The notes below the pieces were generated by a model, which was not told the DNA's origin, made no database searches, and was given only the letters and a program-made list of their open reading frames with translations. Shown here in pieces: positions 25,382-30,312 of a stretch of DNA of 30,312 nt (its first letter is position 1; the number at the start of each line of letters is the position of its first letter). The DNA comes from VBAS01 sp964508655 (GTDB lineage: Bacteria; Bacteroidota; Bacteroidia; Chitinophagales; Chitinophagaceae): contig CAZDUO010000046.1 of NCBI GenBank assembly GCA_964508655.1, positions 1 to 30,312 on the forward strand. The letters are read 5' to 3'. The position numbers and the translations under genes are program-made.

Positions 25382-25455
25382 ATGGTGAATAGTCAATGGT
25401 CAATACAGAGTTTCTCAGGTTTTGTCTATTCACCATTGTCCATTGCCCATTCACC
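25377..25455. repeat. inverted pair of four-unit heptamer arrays between mnmD and cysS
   Basis: The left arm (25377-25404) is four 7-bp units: GGTGAAT, GGTGAAT, AGTCAAT, GGTCAAT. The right arm (25428-25455), read on the minus strand, is GGTGAAT, GGGCAAT, GGACAAT, GGTGAAT. A 23-nt spacer separates them. The arms include a perfect 12-bp inverted repeat (25381-25392 with 25426-25437) that could fold as a hairpin and end transcription from both sides. The stop codons of mnmD (25379-25381) and cysS (25451-25453) sit in the outermost unit of each arm. Confidence 0.8.
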
Positions 25456-26959
25456 CCTCAATACTCCAGCTCACACTCCCGTCCTTCTCATCCTTCAGGG
25501 CAATGCCCAGCTTTGACAACTGATTCCTGATTTTATCACTCGTGGCGAAATCTTTCCTGCTCCTTGCTTCTTTTCTCATTTCAATCAGCAAATCCATCGC
25601 ACCTCTGAATCTTGCATCATCCGTACCGGAAATATTTTTCAGCCCCAGGATGTCTTCAATATAAGTTTTCATCTGGTTGCTGAGCAACTCAAATGTTTCT
25701 TTACTCAACGCCGTCACCGGAATCGTTTTATCCTTCATCGAATTTATCACCGGCACCAGCTCAAAGATATTGGCCAGCACCTTGGCTGTATTAAAATCAT
25801 CGTTCATAAATTCATCAAACTCTCCAACCAACTTTTTTACTTTCTCATCAAGTTCTGTATCAACTCCTGACTCTGAACTCACGACTGACGACTCACGACT
25901 CACGATTTCCAACCGCTCATACGCTTCCCACAATCTTCTCAGTCCCTTTTCGGCTGCCTGCAGCGCATCGTTGCTGAAATCGAGGGTGCTGCGGTAATGT
26001 GTCTGCAGAATAAAAAACCGCACCACCATCGGGTGATAGGCTTTTTCCAGCATGGGGTGATTGCCGCTGAACAGTTCGGTAAGCCTGATAACATTGTTAT
26101 AGCTCTTGCCCATCTTCTTGCCGTTAATCGTAATCATGTTGTTGTGTATCCAGTAGCGCACCGGCGCAGCATGATTGCAGATGGTGCTCTGTGCAATCTC
26201 GCTTTCATGATGGGGAAAAAGCAGGTCCATGCCACCGCCGTGAATATCGAACTGCCTGCCGAGATATTTTGTACTCATGGCCGAGCATTCGATATGCCAG
26301 CCGGGAAAGCCTTCACCCCACGGGCTTTGCCAGCGCATAATGTGTTCCGGCGCTGCATTTTTCCAGAGCGCAAAATCGGCTGTGTCCCGTTTTTCTTCCT
26401 GCCCTTCGAGGTCACGGGTGGTTTCCAGTAAATCGTCAATCACTCTTCCGCTCAGCTTTCCGTAATCATGACTGGCGGCATATTTTTTTACATCAAAATA
26501 TACCGAGCCGTTCACCACGTAGGCATAGCCCGCATCAATCAGTTGTTTTATCATTTCAATCTGCTCCACGATGTGGCCCGTGGCCGTCGGCTCAATGGAT
26601 GGCGGCAGCGTGTTGAACTGCTCCATGGCCCAATGAAACAGGTTGGTGTATTTCTGCACCAGTTCCATCGGTTCCATTTTTTCCAGCACGGCTTTTTTTG
26701 AAATTTTATCTTCCGCTTCACGGCCTTCTTCTTCAAAATGCCCCGCATCGGTAATGTTGCGCACATACCGAACTTTATAACCGAGGTGCACCAGGTAGCG
26801 GTAAATCACATCAAATGTGACATAGGGCCGTGCATGACCGAGGTGGCTTTCGCCGCTTACGGTAGGCCCGCACACATACATGCCCACATGGCCGGGATGC
26901 AGCGGCGTGAATACTTCTTTCTGCCGTGAGTAGGAATTATAGGTTTTTAATTCTGTCAT
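25451..26959 (-). CDS. cysS: cysteinyl-tRNA synthetase
   Basis: The ATG at 26959 (MTELKTYNSYSRQKE) gives a 502-residue enzyme; a TTG two codons earlier is unlikely. Class I signatures are VGMYVCGPTVSGESHLGHAR (zinc Cys and HIGH-like HLGHAR), PGWHIECSAMSTKYLG and FPHHESEIAQS (zinc ligands), and NGKKMGKSYNN (KMSKS-like). The C-terminal helical anticodon-side domain contains EFDEFMNDDFNTAKVLANIF. It charges tRNA-Cys. An insertion of about 16 residues near position 351-366 (IVSRESSVVSSESGVD) is encoded by six heptamer repeats, between the catalytic core and the helical domain. It is otherwise full-length and presumably essential. Confidence 0.97.
   Translation of the reverse strand: MTELKTYNSYSRQKEVFTPLHPGHVGMYVCGPTVSGESHLGHARPYVTFDVIYRYLVHLGYKVRYVRNITDAGHFEEEGREAEDKISKKAVLEKMEPMELVQKYTNLFHWAMEQFNTLPPSIEPTATGHIVEQIEMIKQLIDAGYAYVVNGSVYFDVKKYAASHDYGKLSGRVIDDLLETTRDLEGQEEKRDTADFALWKNAAPEHIMRWQSPWGEGFPGWHIECSAMSTKYLGRQFDIHGGGMDLLFPHHESEIAQSTICNHAAPVRYWIHNNMITINGKKMGKSYNNVIRLTELFSGNHPMLEKAYHPMVVRFFILQTHYRSTLDFSNDALQAAEKGLRRLWEAYERLEIVSRESSVVSSESGVDTELDEKVKKLVGEFDEFMNDDFNTAKVLANIFELVPVINSMKDKTIPVTALSKETFELLSNQMKTYIEDILGLKNISGTDDARFRGAMDLLIEMRKEARSRKDFATSDKIRNQLSKLGIALKDEKDGSVSWSIEG
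25863..25904 (-). repeat. in-frame array of six heptamers inside cysS
   Basis: Six contiguous 7-bp units on the plus strand: ACTCCTG, ACTCTGA, ACTCACG, ACTGACG, ACTCACG, ACTCACG. The 42 nt equal 14 codons, so the frame of cysS is kept. The encoded stretch is rich in Ser, Val and Glu and falls at a domain boundary where a linker can be tolerated. Confidence 0.8.
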
Positions 26960-27018
26960 GAACAATTTTTATGTAGCCGGCTTTTGTTCCCTGATTCCAC
27001 TTCCGTTACGCCTGTCCT

Positions 27019-27075
27019 CCGAAGCTTCGGCGCAGGAGGGACGCTCCCCTGCCTGCGTGACGCAGTCGGGCAGGG
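27019..27075. repeat. two adjacent GC-rich palindromes
   Basis: CCGAAGCTTCGG (27019-27030) is a perfect 12-bp palindrome flanked by imperfect CCTCC/GGAGG arms. A second hairpin at 27047-27075 pairs CCCTGCC with GGCAGGG and, inside, TGCGT with ACGCA. It is REP-like non-coding DNA upstream of cysS. Confidence 0.6.
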
Positions 27076-27189
27076 TTCATCTTCCGGTAATTCTTATCAG
27101 CTTTCGTAATTCGTCAGCAGTGAATCATAAGTTTGAACATTTCTCACGGCCGGCGATTTTCGAAAAAAGATGATAAGCGAACAGAACCC

Positions 27190-27224
27190 TGAACGGAGCC
27201 CCGAACGTTCGGGGCAACAAAAGC
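27190..27224 (+). repeat. second copy of the TGAACGGAGC...GCAACAAAAGC motif with an 18-bp palindrome
   Basis: TGAACGGAGC (27190-27199) and GCAACAAAAGC (27214-27224) match both halves of the element at 2370-2393. Here the gap is expanded into a perfect palindrome, GCCCCGAA/TTCGGGGC around CG (27198-27215). Confidence 0.6.
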
Positions 27225-27366
27225 TTCATAACAGTAATCAAGCCGGGTTAATAAATAAAAAAATTTTGGCAAAAATAGGGCTATACCATGATAATGAAGA
27301 TTTATCAACATCGCAGATACTGATAGAAGAGGGCCATAAATCAAATGTATGCTTTTTTTACTCCTT

Positions 27367-28491
27367 TTAAGGGGCCGGAGCTTTCATTTCCACATCAGCC
27401 ATCAGCATGAAGTGATCTGACAAATATTTAACAACCCTGGTGAATTGCTGAACCCGGAAATTGTTATCGGCAAAAATATAATCAATGCGCAGCGTGGGCG
27501 ACAGGGAGGAAAAGGTGCGGCCGATGCCAAAACCTTTTTTTAAAAAAGCATCCTGCATGCTGCCGCGGATGGTGAAGTAAGTATGGGAGTTGGGCACATC
27601 GTTCAGGTCGCCGCAGAAAAGCGCCGGGTAAGGACTGTCGTCCATGATTTGCCGCACCACATCGGCTTGCGTGCTGCGGTATTTCATGGCTTTGCGCAGC
27701 TTGGCCAGCACCGTTTTTGAATTTACAAAAAAGCTGTCTTCGGCTTTTTTTATTTCGCTGATGGCTTCATAATCCCGCTGGCGAAACTGCACCGATTGCA
27801 GGTGTGTGGCAAAAACCCGGATGGTATCGTCGCCGGTATTTATATCGGCATGCACCAGCGCCTCGGGCATTGAAGGGCGGAAGTAGCGCACAAGTCCTGT
27901 ATCAATCACCGGGTATTTTGAAAAAATAGCCGAGCCGATGAACTGCCGGTCGCCATCGGGGTCGAAAGAAAAATAAAACCAGGGGTACCCCATGGTTTGT
28001 ATTTCGCTGATGTTGTTGTAAAATGCGGAATCGGGTGAATGAAAAAATTCCTGCAGGCAAAGAATGTCGGCATTTTGTTTTTTTATCAGCTCCAGCATTT
28101 GCAGCCGTGTGCGGCTTCGTTCATTGTTGTTTCTTTTCCATTCCAGGAAGCGGGCCACATTCCAGCTGGCCACACGAATATGCCCCGGTTTTTTATCGTA
28201 CCGGAAAGCCGCCGGCGTATTGAATGCCCAGAACACAGCAATGCTTTTGTAACCCAGCAGCAAAACGATGACGGAAAACCAGGCCCGCCGCAGTTTCAGT
28301 ATCAGCCACAAAAAAATAAAGCCGAGCAACAGCACGAGGAAAAACGGGAAACTGAGACCAAGAAAAGAAATGAACCACGAATCAGCGGGCTTTACATAAG
28401 GCGCCAGGCACGATAGCAAATAAAGCGCCGCTGTAATTACATTGAGTACGACAAGGGTTCTCCTGGTAATGGTGCGGAGGCGAGATGGCAT
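27367..28491 (-). CDS. membrane-anchored endonuclease/exonuclease/phosphatase-family protein
   Basis: The 374-residue protein begins with three hydrophobic segments (within residues 13-95), then an EEP domain: IRVASWNVARFLEW, ADILCLQEFFHSPD (metal-binding Glu), VFATHLQSVQF, ALFCGDLNDVPNS (catalytic Asp/Asn) and the C-terminal SDHFMLMADVEM (catalytic Asp-His). EEP enzymes cleave phosphodiester or phosphomonoester bonds in nucleic acids, lipids or inositides. With membrane anchors the substrate may be extracytoplasmic. In many Bacteroidota a gene of this kind follows two rhomboid genes, as here. The substrate is unknown. Confidence 0.9.
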   Translation of the reverse strand: MPSRLRTITRRTLVVLNVITAALYLLSCLAPYVKPADSWFISFLGLSFPFFLVLLLGFIFLWLILKLRRAWFSVIVLLLGYKSIAVFWAFNTPAAFRYDKKPGHIRVASWNVARFLEWKRNNNERSRTRLQMLELIKKQNADILCLQEFFHSPDSAFYNNISEIQTMGYPWFYFSFDPDGDRQFIGSAIFSKYPVIDTGLVRYFRPSMPEALVHADINTGDDTIRVFATHLQSVQFRQRDYEAISEIKKAEDSFFVNSKTVLAKLRKAMKYRSTQADVVRQIMDDSPYPALFCGDLNDVPNSHTYFTIRGSMQDAFLKKGFGIGRTFSSLSPTLRIDYIFADNNFRVQQFTRVVKYLSDHFMLMADVEMKAPAP

Positions 28492-28516
28492 TGGTGCAAG
28501 TTACGAAATGACGATG

Positions 28517-28630
28517 GGTTGATGGCTGCATGGTTGCATGGTTAAATGGTTGAATGGTTGAATTGCCAGCATGCATAAAAATCCTTCGGACTGAAAACCA
28601 TCAAACAATTCAGCCATCAAACAATTTAAC
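28517..28630. repeat. inverted pair of octamer arrays
   Basis: The left arm (28517-28563) reads GGTTGAT, GGCTGCAT, GGTTGCAT, GGTTAAAT, GGTTGAAT, GGTTGAAT, one heptamer and five octamers. The right arm (28599-28630), on the minus strand, reads GTTAAATT, GTTTGATG, GCTGAATT, GTTTGATG, four octamers. A 35-nt spacer separates them. The element occupies most of the gap between the rhomboid gene at 28643 and the EEP gene start at 28491, which it could separate transcriptionally. Confidence 0.75.
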
Positions 28631-28642
28631 AAAATTCACTTA

Positions 28643-29560
28643 TCACAAATCTTCCTTACTCGCCTTCTTCAGCAGGTCTTTTTCTTCCGGGGTTAAAGAC
28701 TGAAAACCTTTCTGGCTTATTTTATCCAGTATTTCATCAATACGCTGCTGGGTCAGGTTGGGAGTTTTGTTAAAAGGTATCCGGCCGGCACGGTAATACA
28801 TTTCTTCCCTGGGTTTTCGTTTCGGCTTGTCAGGATTGAAAAGATTGTTTACCCAGTTGAAAAAATTGTTCATGCCCGTGCTCCAGTCCCACCCGCGGCG
28901 CATAAAATAAATAAACAGGAAACCGGTGAACCCGCCTGCAAGATGTGCAAGATGGCCTCCTGTATTTTCAGCAGGTACAAGCGCCAGGTCGATGATGAGA
29001 AAAATAATAGTGAGCACCCAGAGCGGAATGCCGCCATTAATCATGGGAAAAATGCGGTAACCCGGCGCCAGCATGGTAGTAGCCACTACAATAGCCATGA
29101 TGCCGCCAGATGCGCCAACCATATTTGCAGAAACCACTCTTAGTGTTGGAATAAAATTGTATGCCAGCATAAATACGATGGCGCCGCCCAATGCGCCATA
29201 AATAAAAACCGGGATGATTTTTTTATTGCCGGTCAGATCGTGAAAAATGTAACCAAACATCCAAAGCCAGAGCATATTGCCGATGATGTGCCAGATGCCC
29301 TGGTGATAAAACATGTGGGTGAGCAGTGTCCATGGTTTGCGGATGAAGTCCACAAACTTTCCGGGAATAGCGAGATTCTGGTAAAAGTCGTTGTAGAATT
29401 TTACCCTTGCTATATCCTGCGGGTAACTGAAAAAATAAAACACATTGATAAACTGGAACAGCACAAACACCACCAGGTTAATGGTGATGAGCATTACCAG
29501 TGAGTTATCCTGGAAGGTGCTGGTAAAACGGGTTTTATAGTCTCTTTCGTAAATACCCAT
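28643..29560 (-). CDS. rhomboid-family intramembrane serine protease
   Basis: The 305-residue protein has about six membrane segments. IWHIIGNMLWLWMFGYIF supplies the conserved Asn and the rhomboid L1-loop side, NMVGASGGIMAIVVATTM the catalytic Ser (GASGG), and GGHLAHLAGGFTGFLFIYFM the catalytic His. A charged cytoplasmic tail of roughly 70 residues follows. Rhomboids cleave membrane proteins within the bilayer; the substrate here is unknown. It is the second of two tandem rhomboid genes on the minus strand. Confidence 0.93.
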   Translation of the reverse strand: MGIYERDYKTRFTSTFQDNSLVMLITINLVVFVLFQFINVFYFFSYPQDIARVKFYNDFYQNLAIPGKFVDFIRKPWTLLTHMFYHQGIWHIIGNMLWLWMFGYIFHDLTGNKKIIPVFIYGALGGAIVFMLAYNFIPTLRVVSANMVGASGGIMAIVVATTMLAPGYRIFPMINGGIPLWVLTIIFLIIDLALVPAENTGGHLAHLAGGFTGFLFIYFMRRGWDWSTGMNNFFNWVNNLFNPDKPKRKPREEMYYRAGRIPFNKTPNLTQQRIDEILDKISQKGFQSLTPEEKDLLKKASKEDL

Positions 29561-29575
29561 TGGTTGAATGACTTG

Positions 29576-29613
29576 CCCAACGTCACGATCATTATCGGGA
29601 TAGTGTAGTTGGG
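29576..29613. repeat. imperfect palindrome between the rhomboid genes
   Basis: CCCAAC (29576-29581) pairs with GTTGGG (29608-29613), with inner CAC/GTG pairing and an ATTATCGGGAT core recalling the CCGAT/ATCGG palindromes elsewhere. There is no T-run. It may be a repeat remnant or an attenuating hairpin. Confidence 0.4.
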
Positions 29614-29678
29614 TGAACAGAGCAAAGTTCCGCTTTTTCTTTATTCCTCTTTTCTCCTTTCCTCTTTTAATCTCTTAA

Positions 29679-30293
29679 TTAGTAAAACTTTTTTTTATTG
29701 GTTTTATTCCAGATGTAAACGATGATAAAACCGGCGGCAGCGCCACCGAGGTGCGCCCAGTGAGCCACCCGGTCGCCGGGCATGCGGGCCAGCCCGCTGA
29801 ACAGGTCAATGCCTACAAAGATGATGACGGCGTATTTTGCCTTGATGGGGAATGGAATGAAAAGAAAAAGAAGCTCGGAGTTGGGAAACAGGTAACCAAA
29901 AGCCACAAACAAACCCATGATGGCGCCGGAAGCGCCTACCGCACTGATAAAATTTCCCATGAACTGCTGTGCAAATGCCGCTGCAATACCACAGGCAAAA
30001 TAAAAGAACAGGAACCGCTTCGGCCCCCACACATTTTCCAATATGCGGCCAAACATCCATAGGCTGAACATATTAAAAAAGATATGCCCGAAGCCCCCAT
30101 GCATAAACATGTGGGTGAAAAACTGGTAAGGTTTGAACCAGGGAAGATTCCAGTTGAACAGTGCTCCATAAAGAAACGGATCTATACCCTGGCTGTCAAG
30201 AATGTATTGTGCAAGGAAAAACAGGCCATTAATGATTAGCAGGTTTTTTACAATCGGGGGAAAATTATCGGGCCTTGTGTACCGGAAACTCAT
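29679..30293 (-). CDS. rhomboid-family intramembrane serine protease
   Basis: The 204-residue protein is a compact six-helix rhomboid: GHIFFNMFSLWMFGRILENV with the conserved Asn, ISAVGASGAIMGLFVAFG with the catalytic Ser, and VAHWAHLGGAAAGFIIVYIW with the catalytic His. It ends in a short basic tail (NKTNKKKFY). It lies 118 bp upstream of the larger rhomboid gene on the same strand. The start codon is 19 bp from the window edge, so any partner upstream, such as the mutL often found there in this phylum, is out of view. Confidence 0.93.
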   Translation of the reverse strand: MSFRYTRPDNFPPIVKNLLIINGLFFLAQYILDSQGIDPFLYGALFNWNLPWFKPYQFFTHMFMHGGFGHIFFNMFSLWMFGRILENVWGPKRFLFFYFACGIAAAFAQQFMGNFISAVGASGAIMGLFVAFGYLFPNSELLFLFIPFPIKAKYAVIIFVGIDLFSGLARMPGDRVAHWAHLGGAAAGFIIVYIWNKTNKKKFY

Positions 30294-30312
30294 TCGGTAA
30301 AATTAGGTTAAG

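Larger units (their letters stand above)
26960..27366. other. about 400-bp gene-free spacer with palindromic repeats
   Basis: No frame on either strand gives a recognisable protein. The region holds GC-rich palindromes at 27019-27075, a dispersed motif with a perfect 18-bp palindrome at 27190-27224, and an A+T-rich right half. It should also contain the cysS promoter, which I could not place with confidence. Confidence 0.6.

Noticed and set aside
25377..25455. Short repeated units suggestive of a CRISPR array
   Set aside because: Units are 7 bp, contiguous and without spacers, and no cas gene is present.
26958..27370. Small reading frames upstream of cysS
   Set aside because: They cross GC-rich palindromes, have repeat-like composition and no family resemblance.

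Overview
The window reads as chromosomal DNA of a Bacteroidota bacterium, most likely of Chitinophagaceae type. The evidence is type IX secretion (T9SS) C-terminal sorting domains, an S46 dipeptidyl-peptidase, a DUF6252-type lipoprotein (broken here), an Obg GTPase without a C-terminal OCT domain, TAnnTTTG -7 promoter boxes, a tandem rhomboid pair followed by an endonuclease/exonuclease/phosphatase gene, and Tat-exported sugar enzymes. The lineage is an inference from gene content, because no rRNA gene is present.

Region 1 (1-4812) holds exported or periplasmic metabolic genes: a Tat-exported Hyi-like TIM-barrel protein (minus strand), a divergent ApbE flavin transferase, a 524-bp spacer with palindromic repeats, then a secreted FGE/SUMF1-like protein and a Tat-exported Gfo/Idh/MocA oxidoreductase. 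Region 2 (4889-10218) starts with an apparently intact DUF433/DUF5615 toxin-antitoxin pair. It then runs through about 4.7 kb of gene ruins: a 5' fragment of a paaG-like gene, a decayed second copy of the DUF433 antitoxin, a frameshifted small membrane protein, a DUF6252-like lipoprotein with an in-frame stop, and a 3.2-kb T9SS hydrolase gene broken by two stops and a frameshift. Region 3 (10284-15153) has an intact PaaG-like isomerase, a PaaI-like thioesterase, a Tat-type flavin amine oxidase, a PaaY-like hexapeptide protein and a T9SS-secreted propeller-like protein. This looks like part of an aromatic or acyl-CoA catabolic set without the ring-oxygenase genes.

Region 4 (15401-30312) is mostly housekeeping and proteolysis: Obg, a multi-spanning patatin phospholipase, a YbjQ-like protein, a DPP7-type S46 peptidase, an outer-membrane barrel, a dipeptide epimerase, a VOC protein, an AlkA-like glycosylase, MnmD, CysS, an EEP-family protein and two rhomboid proteases. 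The S46 peptidase and dipeptide epimerase fit a peptide-scavenging theme.

The most unusual feature is a set of short-period arrays (7- or 8-bp units) at several gene ends. Each array has its own sequence word, and two are built as inverted pairs. The stop codons of the PaaG-like gene, mnmD and cysS lie inside repeat units. A six-unit array is carried in frame inside cysS, and a separate palindromic element contains the stop codon of the AlkA-like gene. No CRISPR array, tRNA, rRNA or intact transposase was seen.
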